Assembly: GCF_029893325.1 (NCBI RefSeq)
Contig: NZ_JARXWL010000002.1
Coordinates: 98,950 to 162,949, forward strand
Source: Enterococcus sp. PF1-24
Lineage (GTDB): Bacteria; Bacillota; Bacilli; Lactobacillales; Enterococcaceae
Length of the DNA stretch: 64,000 nt
Reading direction: 5' to 3'
The stretch's first letter is position 1; each line of letters starts with the position of its first letter. Below are positions 41,717 through 50,002 of this stretch, one piece after another. Both the position numbers and the translations under genes were made by a program. The notes beneath the pieces are model-generated. The model ran no database searches. It saw only the letters and a program-made list of their open reading frames with translations, and had not been told where the DNA came from.

Positions 41717-42370
41717 ATGAAACCAACAATTCAAGCGTATCAATATGTTTTTATCAGAAAAGAAGTCGAGCAATTACTAAATACGTATTCATCAGTTAAT
41801 GATCAAAAAACGGTTAAAACCGTACAAGCTTTTGCAGAGGAAAGAATCAGTCAGCTTTTTCCAGAAAATCCATTTGAGATTACAGCCTTTTTAAAGGAAA
41901 TCTTGGATATTCGTTTGACGAAAGCTAAAGCAGAAAAAGCCTTATTAGATTTAAAGGTTTTTATTGAACCTTTTCAACAACCAGAAAAAGCTCAGTTAGA
42001 AAAAGTTTTTAAAAAGGTCAAAAAGTTACCTTTACCAGAATGGGGTGCTTTAGATTTATATGAACATACTTATGTGGGCTGGAATGATCCTGCGAGCCAA
42101 AGAAAATATCTAACTTTTTATCAAGACGGTAAATTAACGGGGATTAGTGGTCGACTTTCACCAAATGTTAGTAAAGGGATTTGTTCAATCTGTCAAAAAA
42201 CTTCAAGTGTTGCTTTGTTTTTGGCAACAACGAAGGCTTCTTCTGATGGGACTTATACGAAAAAAGGCAATTATATTTGCCAAGATAGTAGTTCTTGTAA
42301 TCATCAATTAAGCGATTATCAACAGTTTCAAGATTTTATTCAGTTGGTACGTTTTCAAGATAAAAAATAA
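41717..42370 (+). CDS. FusB/FusC-family EF-G-binding protein
   Basis: 217 aa. N-terminal helical bundle (YVFIRKEVEQLLNTYSSVND), then a C-terminal zinc-finger domain with CSICQ and ICQDSSSCNH (four Cys), as in FusB. These proteins bind EF-G and free it from drug-stalled ribosomes, giving fusidic acid resistance or tolerance; chromosomal homologues can be intrinsic. Regulated by the leader just upstream. Strength of resistance cannot be read from sequence. Confidence 0.8.
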   Translation: MKPTIQAYQYVFIRKEVEQLLNTYSSVNDQKTVKTVQAFAEERISQLFPENPFEITAFLKEILDIRLTKAKAEKALLDLKVFIEPFQQPEKAQLEKVFKKVKKLPLPEWGALDLYEHTYVGWNDPASQRKYLTFYQDGKLTGISGRLSPNVSKGICSICQKTSSVALFLATTKASSDGTYTKKGNYICQDSSSCNHQLSDYQQFQDFIQLVRFQDKK

Positions 42371-42475
42371 AAGGATATTGCTTTTCAAATAAGTTGTAGT
42401 AAAATATAGGCATAAGTGTTTTTATTTAAAATAATTAAATCGTTTTATGATATTTAAGATAGGGGGGAATATTGA

Positions 42476-42604
42476 ATGGTTAGCATTGCAAAAATAACTG
42501 ATAACACAAATGAAGTGGCTATTTTTTCAAGCTTTTTGCATGCAATTATCTTCAGATTTGCTGTTCAAGGGGAAAGTGTGTCTAAAAACAGCATAAGAAG
42601 ATAA
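42476..42604 (+). CDS. 42-aa leader ORF of the ABC-F gene
   Basis: MVSIAKITDNTNEVAIFSSF... with an AGGGGGGA site. It lies before an intrinsic terminator that precedes the ABC-F gene, the plan of antibiotic-responsive attenuators for vmlR- and lsa-type genes. No homology recognised in the peptide. Confidence 0.55.
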   Translation: MVSIAKITDNTNEVAIFSSFLHAIIFRFAVQGESVSKNSIRR

Positions 42605-42648
42605 AATTCAGTGACCATTGAATGTTTCCGTAACAAAAATTAAATAAC

Positions 42649-42681
42649 AAGGTCATGGATTATTAACCATGGCCTTTTTTG
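42649..42681 (+). terminator. Attenuator terminator in the ABC-F leader
   Basis: AAGGTCATGG (42649-42658) pairs with CCATGGCCTT (42667-42676), followed by TTTTTT, 80 bp before the ABC-F start codon. A competing pairing of TGACC (42612-42616) with GGTCA inside the stem is possible but short. Confidence 0.8.
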
Positions 42682-42760
42682 TTGTTTGTTATCTTATGCA
42701 CTGCTGATACAGTTTCCGCTTTTTATCACTTTTAAATAAAGAATAGCGGAGGAAAGATAA

Positions 42761-44344
42761 ATGTTAGTACAAGTAAATCAAGTAACGAAAAATTTTGGTG
42801 GTGAAGCCCTTTTTGAAAAATTAGATTTAGTCATTCACCCTGGCGAAAAAATTGGCTTAATTGGCATGAATGGTACAGGCAAATCAACTTTACTTAAAAT
42901 TATTTTAGGGGAAGAGGGAATCAATGCAGGTGTCATCAGCTATCAAAAAGGTTTGAAAATCGGTTATATCCAGCAAAGTCATCCACAAATTAGTGAAACG
43001 GTTTTAACTTATATTTTGCAAAGTTTCACAGAAATTTTAGCTGTGAAGGAACAGTTGGCATATTTAGAAGAGAAAATGGCACAAGCTGATAGTGATTTTG
43101 AAAAAGTTTTGCAACGCTATGGTTTGTTGCAAGAGCAATTTGAAAAGCTGCGAGGCTATACGATTGAAGATGAAATTGTCAGTATGTTAAAAGGCCTAGG
43201 GTTAGCTGAAAAAATCAATGAGCCTGTAAATAATTTAAGCGGTGGTCAGCGAGTACGGGTGGAGCTAGCAAAAACCTTAGTGGCTGAGGGTGAACTTTTA
43301 TTGTTAGATGAACCAACCAATCATTTAGATTTAGCCGGCATTCAGTGGTTAGAAAATTATTTGCGCTATAGTAAAAAAGCTTTTGTAATTATTTCTCATG
43401 ACCGCCAGTTTTTAGATAATGTTGTCAAAAAGGTGACTGAAATTGATGATGGCACACTTTATCACTACCCGGGCAATTATTCTCGTTATGCGGAACTGAA
43501 AAAAATCCAAATTGAGAAGATGCAAAAAGATTACGAGTTACAGCAAAAAGAAATTTTGCGTTTGAAAAATTTAATTCGTCAGTTTCGCCAGTGGGGCAAT
43601 GAAAGTGATAATGAGAAATTTTATAAAAAAGCCAAAATGTATGAAAAGCAATTAGAAAAAATTCAACGCTTAAAGAAACCTATGGCGCCACAAAATAAAG
43701 TCCGTCGTAAAATTTCTGAAGCTAGCCGTTCTGGTTCAGAAGTGTTAATCGCCGAAAATCTTGGCAAAATTGTCGGAGAAAAACTGCTGTTTGCTGATAG
43801 TTCTTTTAAACTCTATCGCCAAGAGCGAGTGGCTTTAATGGGTGAAAACGGCAGTGGCAAAAGTACCTTGATTAAAATCATTAACGATGAAGAAACATTA
43901 GATGAAGGGCAATTAAAATTAGGGGCAGCAGTCAAAATTGGTTATTTACCACAAAAATTAGTTTTTGAAGAAATTAATCAAACATTATTGCAATATGCAG
44001 AAAACTTATTAGGAAATCAGCAGAAAAGTCGTGAAGAATTGGCTCGCTTTGGTTTTTATGCTGGCGATGTCAGCAAACGGTTAAAAGACTTATCAGGAGG
44101 AGAAAAAGTCCGGTTATACTTGTTAAAACTCTTCCAAACAAAAATTAATTTTTTGATTTTAGATGAGCCAACCAACCATTTAGATATTTATGCTCGTGAA
44201 GAAATTGAAGAAATCCTACAAGAATTTACGGGAACCTTGTTAGTTGTTTCTCACGACCGCTATTTCTTACAAAAAAGTTGTCAGCAAGCGTTAATGATAG
44301 AAAATCAAACAATTAATGTACTGGCAGAGTTACCTGTAACATAG
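42761..44344 (+). CDS. ABC-F family ribosome-protection/translation factor
   Basis: 527 aa with two ABC domains and no membrane helices. Walker A GMNGTGKST and GENGSGKST; signatures LSGGQRVRVELAK and LSGGEKVRLYLLK; Walker B LLLDEPTNHLD and LILDEPTNHLD. The interdomain linker (about 245-310) is helical and basic, the part that reaches the ribosomal P-site region. The leader ORF plus terminator upstream point to drug-inducible expression, hence an antibiotic-resistance ABC-F rather than a housekeeping EttA-type. Drug class cannot be deduced. Confidence 0.85.
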   Translation: MLVQVNQVTKNFGGEALFEKLDLVIHPGEKIGLIGMNGTGKSTLLKIILGEEGINAGVISYQKGLKIGYIQQSHPQISETVLTYILQSFTEILAVKEQLAYLEEKMAQADSDFEKVLQRYGLLQEQFEKLRGYTIEDEIVSMLKGLGLAEKINEPVNNLSGGQRVRVELAKTLVAEGELLLLDEPTNHLDLAGIQWLENYLRYSKKAFVIISHDRQFLDNVVKKVTEIDDGTLYHYPGNYSRYAELKKIQIEKMQKDYELQQKEILRLKNLIRQFRQWGNESDNEKFYKKAKMYEKQLEKIQRLKKPMAPQNKVRRKISEASRSGSEVLIAENLGKIVGEKLLFADSSFKLYRQERVALMGENGSGKSTLIKIINDEETLDEGQLKLGAAVKIGYLPQKLVFEEINQTLLQYAENLLGNQQKSREELARFGFYAGDVSKRLKDLSGGEKVRLYLLKLFQTKINFLILDEPTNHLDIYAREEIEEILQEFTGTLLVVSHDRYFLQKSCQQALMIENQTINVLAELPVT

Positions 44345-44381
44345 AAGATAACTTTGCTAAATAAAGGAGTTTTTTGAAAAA

Positions 44382-45575
44382 ATGAAAAGTAAAAAAGTCA
44401 ATTTGTTTTTCCTGTTAGTTATTTATATCATCTTTATTAGCTTAGGCTTACCAGATTCTGTGTTAGGTGTGGCTTGGCCCACCATGTACGAATTTTTTGG
44501 TGTGAAAATTAGTGCTGCGGGCATGGTAACGATGATTTGTTCATTTTGCACGATGATTTCCAGTTTAAATACTGGTCGTTTAGTTAACTGGCTGGGGATA
44601 GGTAAGGTAGTCACTCTAAGTGTGACTTTAACAGCGGGGGCTTTAATCGGTTTTGCTTGCTCAAGTCATTTTATTTTTCTCTTATTATTAGCTATCCCTT
44701 TAGGAACGGGCGCTGGGGCAATTGATACGGCCTTAAATGATTATGTGGCATTAAATTTTAAAGCCCATCATATGAATTGGCTCCATGCGTTTTGGGGTGT
44801 GGGTGCAACGTTAGGTCCGATTATTTTTGGCGGCATATTAAAAAATGGTTTAAGTTGGCGTGTAGGTTATGGAATTTTAGGTGGCGTGCAAATTTTAATT
44901 GTCTTTTTATTAATTTACTGCTTACCTTTATGGAAACAAGAAGAAAAAATTCCGGTAAAATCAGTTGCTAAAAAGGAAGCGGCGCCTAAAAAAGAAGTTG
45001 GTTTACTAGCAGCTATTCGAGTGCCAGGAGTTATTTATAGTGTCTTGTGCTTTGTTTTTTATGTGGGGATTGAAGCCAGTATTGGCTTGTGGGGAAGCAC
45101 GTATTTAATTAGCGAAAAAGGCATTTCTGTTGCAACGGCAAGTTTTATTGTCTCTTTGTATTTTGCTAGCTTAACGGTTGGTCGTTTGCTTTCAGGCTTT
45201 TTGACTTTCTATTTATCAAACAAACAAATGCTTATTTTAAGCGAAGTGCTGTTAGTTATCGGTGTAGCTTCTTTGTTTGTTTTAAGTGGCGGTGGCGTGA
45301 TGATTGCAATGGTATTTATTGGCTTAGGCAGCGCCGCAATTTTTCCAACGATGCTCCACGAAACCCCACATCGTTTTGGTTCTGAAAATTCAGCAGCAGT
45401 TATGAGTTTACAAATTGCGCTGTCTTCCGTGGGAACGATTGTTTTACCACCGATTTTAGGATTATTAGCAGAAGCTTTATCAATTGCTATTTTCCCGGTT
45501 TGCTTATTATTCTTTGCTATTATTTTATTATTTTCTACCTATCGGATTGCCCAAGTGACGAATAAAACAGAATGA
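44382..45575 (+). CDS. MFS transporter
   Basis: 397 aa, about 12 membrane helices with a basic loop in the middle (near residues 185-210, KEAAPKKEV). The LPDSVLGVAWPTMYEFFGVK start and GAGAIDTALNDYVALNFKAH are seen in the YfkF/FucP-like MFS group of Firmicutes. It follows the ABC-F gene by 37 bp on the same strand and may be co-transcribed. Substrate unknown. Confidence 0.8.
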   Translation: MKSKKVNLFFLLVIYIIFISLGLPDSVLGVAWPTMYEFFGVKISAAGMVTMICSFCTMISSLNTGRLVNWLGIGKVVTLSVTLTAGALIGFACSSHFIFLLLLAIPLGTGAGAIDTALNDYVALNFKAHHMNWLHAFWGVGATLGPIIFGGILKNGLSWRVGYGILGGVQILIVFLLIYCLPLWKQEEKIPVKSVAKKEAAPKKEVGLLAAIRVPGVIYSVLCFVFYVGIEASIGLWGSTYLISEKGISVATASFIVSLYFASLTVGRLLSGFLTFYLSNKQMLILSEVLLVIGVASLFVLSGGGVMIAMVFIGLGSAAIFPTMLHETPHRFGSENSAAVMSLQIALSSVGTIVLPPILGLLAEALSIAIFPVCLLFFAIILLFSTYRIAQVTNKTE

Positions 45576-45587
45576 TAAAAAAAGAAT

Positions 45588-45616
45588 TTGACAACTGTGA
45601 TAGCGGTTGCTATAGT
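45588..45616 (+). promoter_or_regulatory. Promoter of the T-box transcript
   Basis: Consensus TTGACA (45588-45593), exact 17-bp spacer, TATAGT (45611-45616). Confidence 0.8.
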
Positions 45617-45669
45617 GAAATTAAGTAAATATTAAAACACGTTGAAAAAGAAAGTAAAAGCATAGTAAT

Positions 45670-45914
45670 TTCTATTAGAGAGTCTCGTTTGCTGAAAAGA
45701 GATGAAATTAACTGACTTTGAAAATGGCTTTTGAGTGGATTTCCTGAAGGTTTAATCTAGGGGAATACGGGAGTTCCGTTAACAAACAACAGTTTCTAAA
45801 ATTTTATTTTAGGTACTGACTGAGGTAATATTTGTGAAAATATTGCAAGTTAAGGTGGTAACGCGTAAGTTTATGCCCTTAAGTGTCTTTTGAGATGCTT
45901 AAGGGTGTTTTTGT
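45670..45914 (+). promoter_or_regulatory. T-box riboswitch and terminator
   Basis: AGAGAGTC (about 45678) opens stem I. TTTGAGTGGATTTCCTGAA (45730-45748) looks like the specifier loop. The T-box AAGGTGGTAACGCG (45852-45865) is followed by the terminator CCCTTAAG (45876-45883) with CTTAAGGG (45898-45905) and T residues. Uncharged tRNA should allow read-through into the cyclase gene. The specifier could be TGG (Trp) or GTG (Val); the TGGT of the T-box pairs with a tRNA having A at position 73, which argues against Trp. Confidence 0.85.
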
Positions 45915-45992
45915 ATAAAAAGCTGCGGTGCAAAGCCCTGTAGCTAGATTATATAGTTATACATCAAATATTATTTAAAAAGGAGTAGGATG

Positions 45993-46733
45993 ATGACAAC
46001 GATTTTAGAAAGTATCGCATTTTTAAAGGATCAAAAATGGGTTGATTTAACTCATGAAGTAACTGGGGAAATTCCTTATTTTGCTTCTTTTCAACCACTG
46101 ACTGAAAAGACTTTATTTACTGTAGAAGCAGATGGTTTTTTAGCAAAAGAATATGGCATTGTTACCCAATATGGTACACATTTAGATGCCCCAGTTCATT
46201 TTTCAGTAGGCAAACGTTATTTAGAAGAAATTGGTTTAAAGGAATTAGTTTTACCGCTATATGTGATTCATAAAGAAAAAGAAGTGGCTGAGAATCATGA
46301 TTATACCTTAACAGTTGAAGATATTTTAGCCTTTGAAGCAGTCAATGGAAAAATTCCAGCGGGAAGTTTTGTGGCTTTCGCTAGTGATTGGTCTAAGCGT
46401 TGGCAAGATCACCAAGCTTATTATAATAAAGATGAAGCAGGTCAAGCTCATACACCAGGTTGGTCAATGGAAGCTTTGAAATTTTTACATGAAGAGCGAG
46501 ATGTTTTAGCAATTGGACATGAAACCTTAGATACTGATTCTGCTGTGGATTGTACTAAAAATGCCGGTCTTTTAGGTGAGTTGTACTGGCTTTCGCAAAA
46601 TAAATTTCAAGTGGAAGTTTTAAGTAATTTAGCTGAAGTGCCAGCAACTGGTAGTGCAATTTTTATTGGTTTACCTAAAATCAAGCAAGCACCAGGTTTT
46701 AATGTGCGGGCATTTGCGATTGTTCCTGAATAA
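45993..46733 (+). CDS. Cyclase-family (kynurenine formamidase-like) hydrolase
   Basis: 246 aa. YGTHLDAPVHF (45990s frame, about residues 68-78) is the HxGTHxDxPxH metal-binding signature of the cyclase/KynB family; GHETLDTDSA and later residues complete the fold. Members hydrolyse N-formylkynurenine or related amides and esters. T-box control ties it to amino-acid shortage, unusual for this family. Two adjacent ATGs (45990, 45993); the second is better spaced from AGGAG. Confidence 0.8.
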   Translation: MTTILESIAFLKDQKWVDLTHEVTGEIPYFASFQPLTEKTLFTVEADGFLAKEYGIVTQYGTHLDAPVHFSVGKRYLEEIGLKELVLPLYVIHKEKEVAENHDYTLTVEDILAFEAVNGKIPAGSFVAFASDWSKRWQDHQAYYNKDEAGQAHTPGWSMEALKFLHEERDVLAIGHETLDTDSAVDCTKNAGLLGELYWLSQNKFQVEVLSNLAEVPATGSAIFIGLPKIKQAPGFNVRAFAIVPE

Positions 46734-46752
46734 AATAAAAATATTTGTTAAG

Positions 46753-46798
46753 CTCATTGAAATTTTTCGCTAATTGAAAAACTTCAATGAGTTTTTTA
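46753..46798 (+). terminator. Intrinsic terminator
   Basis: CTCATTGAA (46753-46761) pairs with TTCAATGAG (46783-46791), followed by TTTTTT. Confidence 0.8.
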
Positions 46799-46907
46799 TA
46801 ACTACTTGCAGCTAAAGCTAGCTTTTTTTTGATTATTGGTTAAACTATAAATAGTGAAAGCGATAAAAGTGAAGTATTATATATATAAAATATTGAGGGA
46901 TAAATAG

Positions 46908-47348
46908 ATGAGTGAAGTAAAGCAGTGGCTAGATGAAAAAAGAGTAGCTTGGCAAAGTGATTTTGTCGGGATTGCTGTCAATACAGCTCCCAGTAATCAA
47001 GCAAAAGAAATTCGTTGGAATTATGTTTCTGGCAATTTAAATCAACACTACCAGTCTATTCGCTTGCGGGTGGGGCGAGGAATTGCGGGGATTGTTTGGC
47101 AAACTGCTCGAGAACATCAAGATAATCATATTTTTAGTCAGCCTGATTTATTGTTGGAATATCCGATTGCCCGGTTAGAAAAGTTAGAAGCAGTTATTGG
47201 GATTCCGATTATGCAGGATAATTTAGTGATGGGGATTCTTTTGTTAGGGAGCAGGATACCAAAAGTTTTTTCCAATGAAGAAATTGCTAATGTGAAAAAA
47301 GAGTTGTCAATTGTTGAAGCACTTTTAGCAGGTGAATTAAATGAATGA
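46908..47348 (+). CDS. nreA: NreA-like GAF-domain sensor
   Basis: 146 aa, a single GAF domain (GIAVNTAPSNQAKEIRWNYV; RLRVGRGIAGIVWQTARE; IGIPIMQDNLVMGILLLGS). In staphylococci NreA binds nitrate and modulates the NreB kinase; the same three-gene order is found here directly before nitrite reductase genes. It overlaps nreB by 8 bp. Confidence 0.8.
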   Translation: MSEVKQWLDEKRVAWQSDFVGIAVNTAPSNQAKEIRWNYVSGNLNQHYQSIRLRVGRGIAGIVWQTAREHQDNHIFSQPDLLLEYPIARLEKLEAVIGIPIMQDNLVMGILLLGSRIPKVFSNEEIANVKKELSIVEALLAGELNE

Positions 47349-48345
47349 AAAAATTTGGGAAGCTTATTTTAATCAACAATCAGCAGCTTGCTGGTTACTA
47401 AGTCAAGATTTTAAGCTTTTAGCAGAAAATGTAGCTGCTCAACAGCTTAAAGAAAACTTTCAAGTCCGCTTGGCGCAAATTATTGATGTGGGCTTAGGAA
47501 AAGGTTGTGCTTTACATCCAACAATGGCAGACTGTCAACAGTGTCCAATTGATAAAGAATGGCAACAAAATCAATTTCCCATTAATTTATTAGCAAATGA
47601 TGGTAGTTTAGAACAGTTTACTGGAGAATTACAGAATTTATCTGCAAATGGTTGGAGTTTAACATTACGACAAACGACGGAAAAAATTGTTGATCAGCAT
47701 AATTTAGAAATGGTGAACTATGTTCAAAATGCGCAAGAAAATGAGCGAAAACGGATTGCACGGGATTTACATGATGGCTTAGCGCAAAGTGTTTATAGTT
47801 TAATGCTAGAAACGCGTGGGTTAAAATGGACGCCACTTGAAAACGTAAAAGATAAACTGCAAGGAATTGATGCCCATTTTGGAGAAATTTTACAAGAAAT
47901 TCGTACTTTAGCCCGGGAGTTGCGACCTTCAGCAATTGATGATTTAGGTTTAGTACCGGCTATTCAACAGTTTGTTGAGCAAATAGAAAAGATGACGGCT
48001 TTTATTATTGAATTGACCATCGAGGGCGTGGCGTGTTCGTTACCAACTGAGCAAGAAATTATTATTTATCGAATTATTCAAGAAGCAACAGCCAATGCTT
48101 TAAAATACTCTGGAGAAAATTCGGCGACTTTAGAGCTGGATTATCAGGCAGAACAACTAATTATCACTTTTAAAGACTGTGGTGTGGGCTTTGACATGAA
48201 GCAACATCAAGCTGGTTTGGGTTTGCTGAATTTGAAAGAGCGAAGTGCTGTGATTGCAGGAGAATTGGTTATTACTTCAGCAGTCGGTGAAGGAACTACC
48301 ATCACTTTACATTTACCTTTAGCTACGACTTTTGATGAAGAATAA
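47341..48345 (+). CDS. nreB: NreB-like oxygen-sensing histidine kinase
   Basis: 334 aa, cytoplasmic, no membrane helices. The N-terminal PAS-like region carries cysteines at 17, 56, 65 and 68 (KGCALHPTMADCQQC), apt for an O2-labile Fe-S cluster as in NreB, though spacing differs from the staphylococcal C-x2-C pairs. HisKA_3 box ENERKRIARDLHDGLAQSVY (phospho-His) and HATPase boxes (EATANALKYS, DCGVGFD, GLGLLNLKERS) follow. It should phosphorylate the response regulator 27 bp downstream in low oxygen. Confidence 0.85.
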   Translation: MNEKIWEAYFNQQSAACWLLSQDFKLLAENVAAQQLKENFQVRLAQIIDVGLGKGCALHPTMADCQQCPIDKEWQQNQFPINLLANDGSLEQFTGELQNLSANGWSLTLRQTTEKIVDQHNLEMVNYVQNAQENERKRIARDLHDGLAQSVYSLMLETRGLKWTPLENVKDKLQGIDAHFGEILQEIRTLARELRPSAIDDLGLVPAIQQFVEQIEKMTAFIIELTIEGVACSLPTEQEIIIYRIIQEATANALKYSGENSATLELDYQAEQLIITFKDCGVGFDMKQHQAGLGLLNLKERSAVIAGELVITSAVGEGTTITLHLPLATTFDEE

Positions 48346-48372
48346 TGAGAGAAAAAATAAAGGGGAAACAAT

Positions 48373-49005
48373 ATGCGAATATTAGTAGCTGATGATCATG
48401 CATTGGTGCGAAATGCTTTATCTTTTTTACTAAATGCACAGCCAGATATGGAAGTGGTTGGGGACGCAGCCGATGGTCATGAAGTTTTTATCAAAATTGA
48501 ATCCACCCAAGCTGATATTGTTTTGATGGATATCAGTATGCCACCTGGAGAAAATGGGTTATTGACCACGCGTCGCATTAAAGAGGTCAATCAAGCCATT
48601 AAAATTATCGTACTAACCATGCATGATGATGAAACTTATGTTAGAGAAGCTTTAAATGCTGGGGCAGAAGGCTATATTTTAAAAAATGCCAATGATGAAG
48701 TGTTGTTGGAAGGCATTCGAGCAGTTTGTCAGGGAAAAAGATATTATTGTGGTTATACAGAAAAAATGTTGGCTAAATTGGAAAGTACTAGTGAAAAACG
48801 TTTATACGATAACTTATCCAAACGAGAAAAAGAAATTTTACCGTTAATTGCTTTAGGGCTAAATAATCGTGAAATTGCCGAAAAATTATTTATTTCTGTT
48901 AAAACGGTGGAAGTTCATAAAGCTAACATCCGTAAAAAATTGGAAATTGATAGTTATGCCGGTTTATTACGCTATAGCATGAAAAATAATTTAGTTGAGT
49001 TTTAA
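48373..49005 (+). CDS. nreC: NreC-like NarL/LuxR response regulator
   Basis: 210 aa. Receiver domain with phospho-Asp in DIVLMDISMPPGENGL; LuxR-type HTH at the C-terminus (LSKREKEILPLIALGLNNRE then IAEKLFISVKTVEVHKANI). Third gene of the nreABC-like set; likely activator of nirBD and nirC. AAAGGGG site upstream. Confidence 0.87.
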   Translation: MRILVADDHALVRNALSFLLNAQPDMEVVGDAADGHEVFIKIESTQADIVLMDISMPPGENGLLTTRRIKEVNQAIKIIVLTMHDDETYVREALNAGAEGYILKNANDEVLLEGIRAVCQGKRYYCGYTEKMLAKLESTSEKRLYDNLSKREKEILPLIALGLNNREIAEKLFISVKTVEVHKANIRKKLEIDSYAGLLRYSMKNNLVEF

Positions 49006-49042
49006 ATTCATAACCAGAAGATTGTAGATAAGGATGAGCAAT

Positions 49043-49750
49043 ATGAAAAAAACAGGGATTGTTTATGTATTACACGGTAGAAAGACCGGTGTAGCAACTT
49101 CAAACGTTGAAACGATTAAAGAGCTTTATGGAAATTATCAGCAGTTGCAACGAATTGCTTTTTTAGAAGGTGATGAGCACGCTTTAGAGGACGTGATTCA
49201 AGAGTTATTAGCACAAGCAACTATGCATTTTGTTTTTGTACCAGTTTTATTATTTCCAGCTACTCATGCACGAGAGGATTTACCCAATCGGGTTGCTGCA
49301 ACTTTAAAAGCTAGCACTGCTACTTATGAAATTTTAGCAACACTGGGTAGCACAAATGCTATTAGTGAATTTATTATTCAACAATTAAAAAAAGTGACTC
49401 TAGCAGAAAAACGCGATGTTTTGTTAATTGCCCATGGTACCCCGCATTTTCCAGAACCGCAACAAGAGTTAGTGGCGATTGCTAAAAAAGTAAGTCAAGC
49501 AACAGGCTATCAAGTTTTTACTGGAAATTATTTAGGGGAGCCAAGTTATCAAACTTTTGCTAAAGAGCATTCAGATGTATTAATTGTTCAGCGCGTTTTT
49601 TTATCTGAAGGCTTTATTGCTCGCAAAATCACACGTTGGTTTAAAGCTGAGCGGGGGGAAAAAGATTTAATTTTAGCGACTTTACAAGATTCTAATTATT
49701 TGAAATTAGCTATTATGGAAAGATTAACTGCAGCGGGATTTGTAAAATAA
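49043..49750 (+). CDS. SirB/CbiX-type sirohydrochlorin chelatase
   Basis: About 235 aa with two CbiX-like halves: VYVLHGRKTGVATSNVETIK and LLIAHGTPHFPEPQQELVAI, each with the metal-binding His. It would insert iron into sirohydrochlorin to make siroheme, the cofactor of the adjacent NirB. The other siroheme genes (cysG/sirA type) are not in the window. ATG 49043 is chosen for spacing from AAGG; a start at 49034 is possible. Confidence 0.8.
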   Translation: MKKTGIVYVLHGRKTGVATSNVETIKELYGNYQQLQRIAFLEGDEHALEDVIQELLAQATMHFVFVPVLLFPATHAREDLPNRVAATLKASTATYEILATLGSTNAISEFIIQQLKKVTLAEKRDVLLIAHGTPHFPEPQQELVAIAKKVSQATGYQVFTGNYLGEPSYQTFAKEHSDVLIVQRVFLSEGFIARKITRWFKAERGEKDLILATLQDSNYLKLAIMERLTAAGFVK

Positions 49751-49754
49751 ATAA

Positions 49755-49800
49755 AAATCTCTAACAAATTGCATTTATTTGCAGTTTGTTAGAGATTTTT
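49755..49800 (+). terminator. Intrinsic terminator
   Basis: AAATCTCTAACAAA (49755-49768) pairs with TTTGTTAGAGATTT (49785-49798), followed by T residues. The remaining gap to 50002 holds the likely nirB promoter region; ATTTGCACAAATTTG near 49960 is a possible activator half-site. Confidence 0.85.
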
Positions 49801-50002
49801 TTGTGGGAGTAAATATTAGGAGATTCCCTAATATAAAAGTTTCTATAAATGGAGTATTGTGAAATATATAACAAAACTATTTTAGATGAACTGCTGAAAC
49901 AAGCTTATGTACTGAGATATTTTTAAAGATGTCGCTTATTGAAAAATATTTTAGTTAGCATTTGCACAAATTTGTTCGTGGTTCAACAGAAGGTGGCCCA
50001 AA

